This document shows, in pieces, positions 1 through 5,865 of a stretch of DNA of 7,903 bases. Both the position numbers and the translations under genes were made by a program. The notes beneath the pieces are model-generated. The model saw nothing but the letters and a program-made list of their open reading frames with translations, did no database searches and had not been told where the DNA came from. Numbering within the stretch: the first letter of the stretch is position 1; every line of letters begins with the position of its first letter. Origin of the DNA: Bacteroidales bacterium (lineage in GTDB: Bacteria; Bacteroidota; Bacteroidia; Bacteroidales; UBA10428); NCBI GenBank assembly GCA_016935595.1, contig JAFGQQ010000257.1:1-7903 (forward strand). The letters are read 5' to 3'.

Positions 1-99
1 AACGAAGAAATTGAAAGATTTTATCAGCAATACATAGCTTTATCAGGATTAAAAATTGAAATAGCTAAAAGTTTAGGGAAACGTACAATTTTAAAATGA
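1..99 (+). CDS. C-terminal fragment of an unidentified protein
   Basis: An open frame enters from the left edge and ends at TGA, giving the last 32 residues of a protein. The fragment is mixed hydrophilic, with an acidic start (NEEIERF) and a basic end (KSLGKRTILK), and has no recognisable motif, so no function is assigned. Support for its being real comes from context: its stop lies 2 bp from the stop of the convergent S41 peptidase gene, a normal tight tail-to-tail arrangement, and nothing else occupies these bases. The start and most of the gene lie outside the window. A short open stretch in AT-rich DNA can also occur by chance. Confidence 0.5.
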   Translation, partial: NEEIERFYQQYIALSGLKIEIAKSLGKRTILK

Positions 100-101
100 T
101 T

Positions 102-1808
102 TTATTTTTTTAAAGCTCTCAGGTCTTCTCCAGGTGAACGGTTAGCCAATATATCATTATATTCTATAAAATTATTTAATACCAGAATAGCGCTATCAAT
201 ATACGGGTCATTTTCAATAGAGGCTTCTACTCTGCCACTTTGATAATAATACCTTGAACAAATTTCTTGTTTTATCAATTCGCAAATTTCATTTTTAAAC
301 ACCTGCAGGTCTTTGTTTTTATCGTGCGCTAATTTTAACTTCAATGTATCCAATTCGTTTTTTGAAAGCTCATAATATTTTTCCTGTTTTGCTATTTTAA
401 CAAGTTCTTCGAGTTTTTCTTCACTTTTTGTTTGATAATCATATTCTTTATCCTGTAAAAAAGAAATGAAATCATTATAAATACTGTCAGTAATTTGAAA
501 TTTATTGACAGATCCAATTGAGCTATTATGATAAACAAATTGGGTAGCATAATCGAAAATCAAGTTTTTAGCAAATAAGCTGGTTGTTATTTTACCGTAT
601 TGTTCCGATTCGATTTTGATATCGGGTACAATACCTCCACCATCGTAAACTTTTCTGCCGTTTTTTGTTGAATATTCAGAAATTAATGAATCAGGTATAT
701 GTCCTACGCTTCCGTCTTCATTCCGGTTTGAATAATCTAAAGCCTGAATGCATCTTCCGCTTGGGATATAGTATTTTGCAGTAGTAACTTTTAATTGCGT
801 ATTAAAGCTTAATGGTCTGGTAGTTTGCACCAGACCTTTTCCAAATGTTCGTTGGCCTATAATTACTGCCCGGTCTAAATCTTGTAATGCACCAGATACA
901 ATTTCAGATGCGGAAGCCGATCCCCGGCTAACAAGAACGATTAATGGGATTAAAGTATCGACAGGTTCTTTGTCAGTAATATATGTGTTATCCCATTGTT
1001 TAACTTTACCGATTGTACTTACGATTTTCTGGTCTTTACTTACGAAAAGATTAGCAATTTCAACAGCTTCAATTAATAAACCTCCGGGATTTTCTCGTAA
1101 ATCTATTACTAATGATTTAATATTGTTTTTTTCTTTTAGAGATAATAACGCTTCTTTAACTTCGTTATGTGCCCCTTTTGTAAAACCAGATATCCTGATA
1201 TAACCTGTCTTGTCATCAATAACACCGAAATAAGGGACATTACTGATTTTTATTTCTTTTCGAATTAGCACAATTTTTTTTATTTCACCTGAAATTGGTT
1301 TTTCAATAGTTATTTTACATTCAGAATTTGGTGTGCCTTTGAGCATATCACTTACTTCCTTTAATTCTTTTCCTTTAATTGATTCCCCATTAATTTTAAT
1401 AATCCTATCCCCTGATTTAAGACCTGCTATATCTGCGGGGAAACCTTCATAGGGCTCGGAAATAATAACATAATCGTCTACTTTTCTAATTAATGCCCCA
1501 ACGCCTCCATATACTCCGGTTGTTTGAAATTCGAAATTTTGCATTTCCGATTCCGGGATAAATACCGTATACGGGTCAAGCGATTTCAACATCCCGTCTA
1601 TGCTTTCCTTTATTAATTTTTCCGGATCAGTGTCATCAACGTAATATAAGCTTATTTCCCTGAATAAATTAAAAAATATATCCAGGTTTTTCGATACTTT
1701 AAAATCATAAGTATTATTAAAGCTGATAAATAGAACTGAACCTATGATAACAAGAATAGATAGTGTAAATAATACTCTTTTTTTGAATCTTCTGCTAATC
1801 TTTTCCAT
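102..1808 (-). CDS. ctpA: S41 family C-terminal processing peptidase (CtpA/Prc-like), membrane-anchored, with PDZ domain
   Basis: This is a serine protease of family S41 that cleaves envelope proteins near their C-termini, probably on the periplasmic side. Using the ATG at 1808 it has 568 residues. Residues 11-30 form one hydrophobic segment after a basic start (SRRFKKR), a signal anchor or signal peptide. A PDZ domain follows at about 88-172 (GGVGALIRK, then PADIAGLKSGDRI). The catalytic core is at about 185-375. The Ser/Lys dyad is S299 in GSASASEI and K324 in RTFGKGLVQ, with Q328; the 25-residue Ser-Lys spacing and K+4 Gln match the family. The last 140 or so residues are a charged, helical-looking extension, making it longer than minimal CtpA proteins. 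An in-frame TTG lies one codon upstream (1811), but ATG is preferred. A TAnnTTTG element about 40 bp upstream suggests its own promoter. Substrates cannot be inferred. Confidence 0.95.
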   Translation of the reverse strand: MEKISRRFKKRVLFTLSILVIIGSVLFISFNNTYDFKVSKNLDIFFNLFREISLYYVDDTDPEKLIKESIDGMLKSLDPYTVFIPESEMQNFEFQTTGVYGGVGALIRKVDDYVIISEPYEGFPADIAGLKSGDRIIKINGESIKGKELKEVSDMLKGTPNSECKITIEKPISGEIKKIVLIRKEIKISNVPYFGVIDDKTGYIRISGFTKGAHNEVKEALLSLKEKNNIKSLVIDLRENPGGLLIEAVEIANLFVSKDQKIVSTIGKVKQWDNTYITDKEPVDTLIPLIVLVSRGSASASEIVSGALQDLDRAVIIGQRTFGKGLVQTTRPLSFNTQLKVTTAKYYIPSGRCIQALDYSNRNEDGSVGHIPDSLISEYSTKNGRKVYDGGGIVPDIKIESEQYGKITTSLFAKNLIFDYATQFVYHNSSIGSVNKFQITDSIYNDFISFLQDKEYDYQTKSEEKLEELVKIAKQEKYYELSKNELDTLKLKLAHDKNKDLQVFKNEICELIKQEICSRYYYQSGRVEASIENDPYIDSAILVLNNFIEYNDILANRSPGEDLRALKK

Positions 1809-1846
1809 CAATAAAAATTTTATTTTCTAATTTCCAGAACAGTTTA

Positions 1847-1854
1847 CAAATTTA
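1847..1854 (-). promoter_or_regulatory. Candidate Bacteroidota -7 promoter element for ctpA
   Basis: The minus strand reads TAAATTTG, a full match to the TAnnTTTG -7 consensus of the Bacteroidota primary sigma factor. It would place transcription start about 35 nt before the ctpA ATG at 1808. No clear TTG -33 element is present at the usual distance. The 110-bp gap between the AtpI-like gene and ctpA is large for this otherwise compact strand, which supports a separate promoter. An 8-bp motif with two free positions arises readily by chance in AT-rich DNA. Confidence 0.5.
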
Positions 1855-1869
1855 TAACTTATAAATCTT

Positions 1870-1897
1870 AAATAATATTTTGTATAAAATAATATTT
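1870..1897. repeat. Two 11-bp direct repeats, each a small palindrome, upstream of ctpA
   Basis: The 11-mer AAATAATATTT occurs at 1870-1880 and again at 1887-1897, 17 bp apart start to start. Each copy is itself a palindrome (AAATA-A-TATTT). The first copy covers the -33 region of the proposed ctpA promoter and the second lies just upstream, as tandem operators would. The sequence is purely A and T in a very AT-rich gap, so chance is a serious alternative. Confidence 0.3.
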
Positions 1898-1918
1898 AAA
1901 TGAAAGTATGAAATACTA

Positions 1919-2302
1919 CTATATTTTTTTCAAATATTTAACAATTGAAATTATTTCGAAAATCGAATAAATAATATATAGAATTATAAAACCAATAACA
2001 AATACTGCTGCTGATGATTTATTCAATAAAATGAATATTAATATGAATAATATATACAGCATGAGCTTTATGCCTGTAAAAATCATAAATGAGTTTATGA
2101 ATTTTTTTATTTTATGTTGACTTGACTTGATTAAAAAGAAATGGAATAAAGCAGTAATTAAAGTGAAAAATATCAATACATATGGAAATATATTTAAATA
2201 AAATTGACATAAAAAGAATTTGAAAATAAAAAAAGCTATTAACAATATTGAAATTGTAAGAATTAACAGATTAAAAATAAATTTTGAATATTCTTTTATC
2301 AT
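1919..2302 (-). CDS. Four-helix membrane protein, likely AtpI-like ATP synthase accessory subunit
   Basis: A 127-residue, very hydrophobic protein with four predicted membrane helices at about 8-30, 36-58, 68-94 and 97-120. A short basic loop (SSQHKIKKF) separates the second and third. The second half, from TGIKLMLYILF through FEIISIVKYLK, resembles the small subunit-I type protein that Bacteroidota commonly encode between atpZ and atpB. Its ATG overlaps the TGA of atpZ by 4 bp (ATGA), so the two are probably translationally coupled. AtpI-type proteins are thought to help assemble the c-ring or supply cation to the F0 sector. Assignment rests on position and topology because the family is weakly conserved, so no gene symbol is given. 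The expected next gene, atpB, is absent; a 110-bp gap and ctpA follow. Confidence 0.75.
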   Translation of the reverse strand: MIKEYSKFIFNLLILTISILLIAFFIFKFFLCQFYLNIFPYVLIFFTLITALFHFFLIKSSQHKIKKFINSFMIFTGIKLMLYILFILIFILLNKSSAAVFVIGFIILYIIYSIFEIISIVKYLKKI

Positions 2303-2535
2303 TTTATCTTAATAAAATCTTTTATTGCAATGTATATTGCTAATATTACCGAAAGCAAGGAAAGAAGAACTGTAAAAATTGGAAATTTAAGATTAAGTAG
2401 GTTATCGAGTTTAATTCCCCCAAAAACACCTAAGACAATAATAGCCATCATTTGAAATGCTAAACCGGAATATTTAACATAATCATTTATCTGATTTTTC
2501 GGCTTTTTTTGGTTCTTCTGGTTGTTTTGGTTCAT
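2299..2535 (-). CDS. atpZ: AtpZ/AtpI family F0F1-ATPase accessory protein
   Basis: A 78-residue protein with a polar, Asn/Gln/Lys-rich N-terminus (1-18) and two membrane helices at about 24-42 and 52-71. The pattern YSGLAFQM, then GVFGGIKLDN, then FPIFTVLLSLLSV is typical of the small AtpZ family (putative F0F1-ATPase subunit, PF09527), implicated with AtpI in Mg2+/Ca2+ transport and ATP synthase biogenesis. The start at 2535 (MNQNNQKN) is chosen because no ATG, GTG or TTG lies in frame between it and the first helix. An ATG at 2583 would add 16 residues of uncharacteristic sequence. The chosen start lies 53 bp inside the bactofilin gene. The stop overlaps the start of the AtpI-like gene by 4 bp. 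In most relatives I know, this gene heads an atpB-containing operon; here F0 genes do not follow. Confidence 0.85.
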   Translation of the reverse strand: MNQNNQKNQKKPKNQINDYVKYSGLAFQMMAIIVLGVFGGIKLDNLLNLKFPIFTVLLSLLSVILAIYIAIKDFIKIK

Positions 2536-2878
2536 TATCTGAAGACATATTACATTTTCCAGTAAATAAAGCACCCGGTTCAATAGATAATTTATTTGTT
2601 AAAATATCTCCATTTATTTTCGAAGTTCTTTTCAACGAAAGCAGTTCTTTAACTTTTATCTTTCCGGTAACTTCACCTTCAATATCAAAGTTTTTACATT
2701 TTATTTCACCTTTTATTTTACCGGTTGAGCCAACAACTAATTTCCCTAATGTTTCCAGGTTCCCTTCTAATATTCCGTCAATACGTATATCACTGTTGGT
2801 TTTAATATTTCCAGTTATTTCAGTTCCTGAAGAAATGCGGTTGACATTATTCGGTTCCTGTTCTGGTAATTTAGCCAT
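2483..2878 (-). CDS. Bactofilin family polymer-forming cytoskeletal protein
   Basis: A 131-residue bactofilin (DUF583/PF04519). Residues 14-111 form the right-handed beta-helix that polymerises without nucleotide into filaments, with regularly spaced glycines and the family signature GTEITGNIKTNSDIRIDG near the N-terminus, then GKLVVGSTGKIKGEI and GDILTNKLSIEPGALFTGKC. The N-terminal tail (MAKLPEQEPNNVNRI) is short, as usual. The C-terminal tail from about 113 is unstructured and rich in Pro, Glu and Lys. The last 53 bp of the gene are also the start of atpZ in another reading frame. It lies 83 bp after fabH. A membrane or cell-shape scaffold role is likely from the family; no specific role is visible. 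Adjacency to atpZ is a recurrent Bacteroidota arrangement. Confidence 0.93.
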   Translation of the reverse strand: MAKLPEQEPNNVNRISSGTEITGNIKTNSDIRIDGILEGNLETLGKLVVGSTGKIKGEIKCKNFDIEGEVTGKIKVKELLSLKRTSKINGDILTNKLSIEPGALFTGKCNMSSDNEPKQPEEPKKAEKSDK

Positions 2879-2961
2879 AGCATTAATATTTTAAATATCC
2901 AATAATCAATAAAATTATAAAATTATTATAATTAATAAGATATATGATTAACAATTAATAT

Positions 2962-3960
2962 TTATTTTTGATCATAGCCCCATTTTAAATAAATTGCACC
3001 CCAGGTAAATCCACCTCCAAATGCAGTTAAAATTAAATTATCGCCTTTTTTTAATTGGTTTTCCCATTCCCATAAACATAATGGTATTGTTGCAGCCGTG
3101 GTATTACCATATCTCTGAATATTTATCATTACCTGTTCAGGTAATATTCCCATTCTCCTGGCTGTGGCATCAATAATTCGTAAATTTGCCTGATGCGGGA
3201 CAAGCCAGGTTAAATCGTTTGGAGCGAGTTTGTTTTTTTTCATAATTTCAACCGATACATCAGCCATTTTCGATACAGCGTATTTAAATACAGGTTGTCC
3301 ATCCTGGTACAGGTAATGTTCCCTCCTGTCAATTGTTTCATGAGTAGGTGGATAAAGTGAGCCTCCTGCTTTCATATATAAAAGATGTCTGCCATAACCA
3401 TCTGATCCGAAAATATGGTCTAATACGCCGAAATCCTCTGTTGTTGGTTCAATAAGGGTTGCAGTAGCCGCATCTCCAAAAAGGGGACATGTTGTACGGT
3501 CAGTATAATCGGTTATTGATGACATTTTATCAGCGCCAATAAGCAGTACTTTTTTGTACTGGCCCGATTCAACGAACATGGCTGCTGTAACAAGAGCATA
3601 AATGTACCCTGAGCATGCAGCATTTAGATCATATGCAAAAGCATTTTTAATGCCTACAATATCTGAAACAATACATGAAGTTGATGGGAATGCCATATCT
3701 GCAGTTATTGTGGCGCAAATAACAAAATCAATTTCATCAGGAGAGGTGTTGGTTTTTTTTAACAATCTTTTAACAGCTTCTGCCGCCATTACTGAGGTTC
3801 CCTGTGCCTCGCCTTTTAAAATATGTCTTTCTTTAATTCCAACCCTCGACATTATCCATTCGTCCGATGTATCAACCATTTGGCTTAATTCTTCATTAGT
3901 AAGAATATAATCTGGCACAAATGCATCAATACCAGTTATAGTTGCTCTTATTTTATTCAT
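2962..3960 (-). CDS. fabH: Beta-ketoacyl-ACP synthase III
   Basis: FabH condenses an acyl-CoA primer with malonyl-ACP to start fatty acid synthesis in the cytosol. The 332-residue protein has the full Cys-His-Asn triad: C116 in [12 protein letters not shown]256 in VPHQANLRI and N286 in [11 protein letters not shown]. It also has the N-terminal [15 protein letters not shown] and the C-terminal [10 protein letters not shown] glycine loop. An insert-like stretch around 195-227 ([19 protein letters not shown]) makes it slightly longer than the E. coli enzyme. Whether it uses acetyl-CoA or branched primers cannot be read from sequence. The start ATG shares one base with the plsX stop (TAATG), implying translational coupling. 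plsX-fabH is the conserved pair linking acyl supply to phospholipid synthesis. An 83-bp AT-rich gap separates it from the downstream bactofilin. Confidence 0.97.
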   Translation of the reverse strand: MNKIRATITGIDAFVPDYILTNEELSQMVDTSDEWIMSRVGIKERHILKGEAQGTSVMAAEAVKRLLKKTNTSPDEIDFVICATITADMAFPSTSCIVSDIVGIKNAFAYDLNAACSGYIYALVTAAMFVESGQYKKVLLIGADKMSSITDYTDRTTCPLFGDAATATLIEPTTEDFGVLDHIFGSDGYGRHLLYMKAGGSLYPPTHETIDRREHYLYQDGQPVFKYAVSKMADVSVEIMKKNKLAPNDLTWLVPHQANLRIIDATARRMGILPEQVMINIQRYGNTTAATIPLCLWEWENQLKKGDNLILTAFGGGFTWGAIYLKWGYDQK

Positions 3961-4901
3961 TAGTTAAAAATTTCTTTTATTTTATTAATTAAATGTGAAT
4001 TGACAATATTTCTTGTTTGAAGAATCATATTCATGATTGCAGTTGCATTTGATATTCCATGACCAATAATTACTGCTGAATTGATACCTAAGATAGGTGT
4101 TCCGCCATATTGTTCGAAGTTAAATTTTTCAATGTACTCATCATTTATGTTTCTTGCTTTTGACAGGACATAAAATGCTTCAGCTTGTTTTAATATAATA
4201 TTTCCGACAAATCCGTCGCATACGATAACATCAGCTTTATTGTCATCGAAAAGTTCATTTCCTTCGACATTCCCAATAAAATTAAAGTCTTTATTGTCTT
4301 TCATTAGTTCATATGCACCTTTTGTGAGCAAATTTCCTTTACTTTCTTCGGAACCAATATTTAATAAACCAATGCGTGGATTATTCATTTTATAAACCTC
4401 GCTTGCATAAATAGATCCTAAAATACCATATTGATATAATACATCGGGCCTGCAATCTGGATTAATGCCTACATCTAAAATGAGTGTTGATTTTCCATTT
4501 AATCTGGGTAATGCTGTAGCAATAGAAGGCCTGATTACTCCAGGTATGGATTTAATTACATGCATTGCTCCAACCATCATTGCACCGGTATTCCCGGCAC
4601 TGGCAAATCCGTCAATCAGATTTTGTTTTAAATATGTGAATCCGGTAACAATACTTGAATTTAATTTATTCGAGTAAGCTTTCGCCGGATTTTCTCCCAT
4701 TTCAATTTGTTGCTGGCAATCAACAATTTCAATATTATTTAATGAACCGGAATTATTTTTTATTAGCGAAGCAATAGTATTTTCAGGGCCAAACAATATA
4801 AGCTTGGTATCCTCTCCAAAATGTTCTTTTGCTTTTATAACCCCTTTAATGGTAGCCTCAGGAGCAAAGTCCCCGCCCATTATATCAATTCCAATTTTCA
4901 T
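3960..4901 (-). CDS. plsX: Phosphate acyltransferase PlsX
   Basis: PlsX converts acyl-ACP and inorganic phosphate to acyl-phosphate, the donor used by PlsY to acylate glycerol-3-phosphate. It is a peripheral membrane enzyme. The 313-residue product has the diagnostic N-terminus [17 protein letters not shown], then [12 protein letters not shown] (68-79), [15 protein letters not shown] (99-113), [14 protein letters not shown] (142-155) and [10 protein letters not shown] (181-190), followed by [12 protein letters not shown]. Length is normal for Bacteroidota. The ATG at 4901 begins the conserved motif immediately, so the start is secure. It lies 21 bp after rpmF and overlaps fabH by one base. 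No Shine-Dalgarno sequence is visible, as for most genes here. The order yceD-rpmF-plsX-fabH is widely conserved in bacteria. Confidence 0.97.
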   Translation of the reverse strand: MKIGIDIMGGDFAPEATIKGVIKAKEHFGEDTKLILFGPENTIASLIKNNSGSLNNIEIVDCQQQIEMGENPAKAYSNKLNSSIVTGFTYLKQNLIDGFASAGNTGAMMVGAMHVIKSIPGVIRPSIATALPRLNGKSTLILDVGINPDCRPDVLYQYGILGSIYASEVYKMNNPRIGLLNIGSEESKGNLLTKGAYELMKDNKDFNFIGNVEGNELFDDNKADVIVCDGFVGNIILKQAEAFYVLSKARNINDEYIEKFNFEQYGGTPILGINSAVIIGHGISNATAIMNMILQTRNIVNSHLINKIKEIFN

Positions 4902-4922
4902 CAGGAATTTATATAAAATATA

Positions 4923-5108
4923 TTAAACCGCTACTTCTTTTTCAATGGCTAATTTGCCTCTATAATAACCACATTCAGGACAAACACGGTGATACTGCAC
5001 AGTTGCATTGCAATTTGAGCAGGTAACTAAAGTTGGAGGAGTTGCTTTATAATGAGTTCTTCTTTTATTTCTCCTTTGCTTTGATGTTTTTCTTTTTGGA
5101 TGTGCCAT
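4923..5108 (-). CDS. rpmF: 50S ribosomal protein bL32, zinc-ribbon form
   Basis: The 61-residue protein starts MAHPKRKTSKQRRNKRRTH, the basic rRNA-binding extension of bL32, followed by a zinc ribbon with four cysteines (C30, C33, C43 and C46 in CSNC and CPEC), then ECGYYRGK. All four ligands are present, so this is the zinc-containing form rather than the zinc-independent paralogue. The tail KLAIEKEVAV is usual. It lies 11 bp after yceD and 21 bp before plsX, so all three are very likely one transcript. Joint transcription of a ribosomal protein gene with plsX and fabH couples membrane lipid supply to growth rate in other bacteria; the same is inferred here. Confidence 0.97.
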   Translation of the reverse strand: MAHPKRKTSKQRRNKRRTHYKATPPTLVTCSNCNATVQYHRVCPECGYYRGKLAIEKEVAV

Positions 5109-5119
5109 ATAATCTTAAT

Positions 5120-5644
5120 TTATTTTTCACGAAATTTTTTTAAATTTTCCCATCTGGGATCAATATCATCTGTTTTTTTTGATTCCAATTCATTTATTTT
5201 ATTTAACATTTCTTTATTGCACATGCTTTTTCCATATTTATCAATCGGGTGAGTTTTTTTTATTGGCATATTTAATTCAACGAATTCATAAATATATTGT
5301 GCAACATTTATTTGCTGTTCAAAATCTGAAATATAAATAATATCATCGTCGTCAATTTTATTTTCAGTTTCAGTTTTTATATATAGAGTATTAGAAATGC
5401 TAATTGGTAACATTAACTTATCCAGGCATCTGTCGCATTCAACCTCAACTTCCCCGGAAATATTTATTATCAACGTCATTACCGATAATACTTTATTAAT
5501 AATAACCTCAACTATAATGTTCGCTTTATTAATTTCAGATTTTTCAAAATGTTCAAAGAACTTATCTAATACCTCGAAGGTATACTTATACTCCCCGTCT
5601 TTAAGGCCTTTAAGGGAAATAACATATTGATCAAGAAAATCCAA
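5120..5644 (-). CDS. yceD: DUF177/YceD family protein, 23S rRNA accumulation factor type, with proposed TTG start
   Basis: YceD/DUF177 proteins are encoded before rpmF in most bacteria and have been linked to 23S rRNA accumulation or 50S assembly. Visible family marks are the paired cysteines in ECDRCLDKLMLPI and the C-terminal DPRWENLKKF. An acidic DDDD run precedes IIYISDF in the middle. There is no ATG near the N-terminus. The frame is open from a TAA just upstream, leaving TTG at 5668 (182 residues) or TTG at 5644 (174 residues). The second is preferred: it starts 14 residues before GLK, where relatives I recall usually start, and the 5668 TTG lies inside a near-perfect promoter -7 element, so a transcript from that promoter would begin after it. 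The gene heads the minus-strand cluster, 11 bp before rpmF. Function is inferred from the family only. Confidence 0.88.
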   Translation of the reverse strand: MDFLDQYVISLKGLKDGEYKYTFEVLDKFFEHFEKSEINKANIIVEVIINKVLSVMTLIINISGEVEVECDRCLDKLMLPISISNTLYIKTETENKIDDDDIIYISDFEQQINVAQYIYEFVELNMPIKKTHPIDKYGKSMCNKEMLNKINELESKKTDDIDPRWENLKKFREK

Positions 5645-5665
5645 GACCGTAAATTTTAAGTGGTG

Positions 5666-5673
5666 CAAAAGTA
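5666..5673 (-). promoter_or_regulatory. Bacteroidota -7 promoter element for the yceD-rpmF-plsX-fabH cluster
   Basis: The minus strand reads TACTTTTG followed by CACC, an exact match to TAnnTTTG and to the flanking bases often seen at such promoters. It sits at the head of the minus-strand cluster, in the divergent gap. Transcription would start near 5660, giving a leader of about 15 nt to the TTG at 5644. No good TTG -33 element is seen in the A-rich stretch upstream (5690-5700). The motif overlaps the other candidate start codon (5666-5668). Confidence 0.65.
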
Positions 5674-5718
5674 AAAATTAATATTAAAATAAAAAAAGAA
5701 TTTTTAATGCTATACATT

Positions 5719-5736
5719 ACAATAACAGGTTATTGT
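5719..5736. promoter_or_regulatory. 18-bp palindrome in the divergent regulatory region, candidate operator
   Basis: The sequence ACAATAAC-AG-GTTATTGT is a perfect inverted repeat with 8-bp arms and a 2-bp centre. It lies between the divergent yceD and polyprenyl synthase genes, about 45 bp upstream of the yceD -7 element and 75 bp upstream of the plus-strand -7 candidate. This geometry fits the binding site of a dimeric regulator. A run of six T follows on the plus strand, so it could also fold as a terminator-like hairpin, but no plus-strand gene precedes it. It has more G and C than the surrounding AT-only repeats, which makes chance less likely. The regulator is unknown. Confidence 0.45.
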
Positions 5737-5812
5737 TTTTTACAATATAAAATATTATGAGATCAATTATTATTCTTTAAATTATTTAAGCAAATCATAT
5801 AATTATTATTTT

Positions 5813-5820
5813 TACCTTAG
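5813..5820 (+). promoter_or_regulatory. Weak -7-like element for the polyprenyl synthase gene
   Basis: TACCTTAG differs by one base from TAnnTTTG and lies 46 bp before the ATG, giving an expected leader of about 40 nt that includes the Shine-Dalgarno sequence. No TTG -33 element is visible upstream. It is the best plus-strand match in the divergent gap, but weak. Confidence 0.3.
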
Positions 5821-5848
5821 TGAAATTGATTATAATAAATATTTAAAA

Positions 5849-5854
5849 AAGGAG
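5849..5854 (+). promoter_or_regulatory. Shine-Dalgarno sequence of the polyprenyl synthase gene
   Basis: AAGGAG lies 11 nt before the ATG at 5866, a slightly long but workable spacing. It is the only convincing Shine-Dalgarno sequence before any gene in this window, and such sites are generally scarce in Bacteroidota. It supports the chosen start. Confidence 0.6.
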
Positions 5855-5865
5855 TTAGATTTAAT

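Noticed and set aside
970..1203. Plus-strand open frame of 77 codons opposite ctpA
   Set aside because: It lies wholly antisense to the catalytic core of ctpA, which has full family motifs. The translation has no recognisable features.
1851..1865. Palindrome TTTATAA-C-TTATAAA near the ctpA promoter
   Set aside because: It is almost purely A and T, overlaps the proposed -7 element, and is of a size expected in such AT-rich sequence.
2536..2583. Upstream ATG extending AtpZ by 16 residues
   Set aside because: The added residues do not resemble the family's N-terminus and would double the overlap with bactofilin.
2913..2933. All-AT inverted repeat (8-bp arms, 5-bp loop) between fabH and bactofilin
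   Set aside because: The arms contain only A and T, no T-run suitable for termination of the minus-strand transcript follows, and such repeats are expected by chance in this gap. I also saw no TAnnTTTG element here.
3602..3910. Plus-strand open frame of 102 codons opposite fabH
   Set aside because: It is antisense to the conserved FabH N-terminal half, with no promoter, ribosome site or recognisable domain.
4465..4677. Plus-strand open frame of 70 codons opposite plsX
   Set aside because: It is antisense to the conserved PlsX motifs and shows no family resemblance.
5397..5630. Plus-strand open frame of 77 codons opposite yceD
   Set aside because: It is antisense to yceD, and the mixed hydrophobic translation looks like chance.
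5765..5810. Repeated 10-mer AATTATTATT at 5765-5774 and 5801-5810
   Set aside because: Low-complexity AT sequence with no palindromic structure and no clear relation to a promoter.
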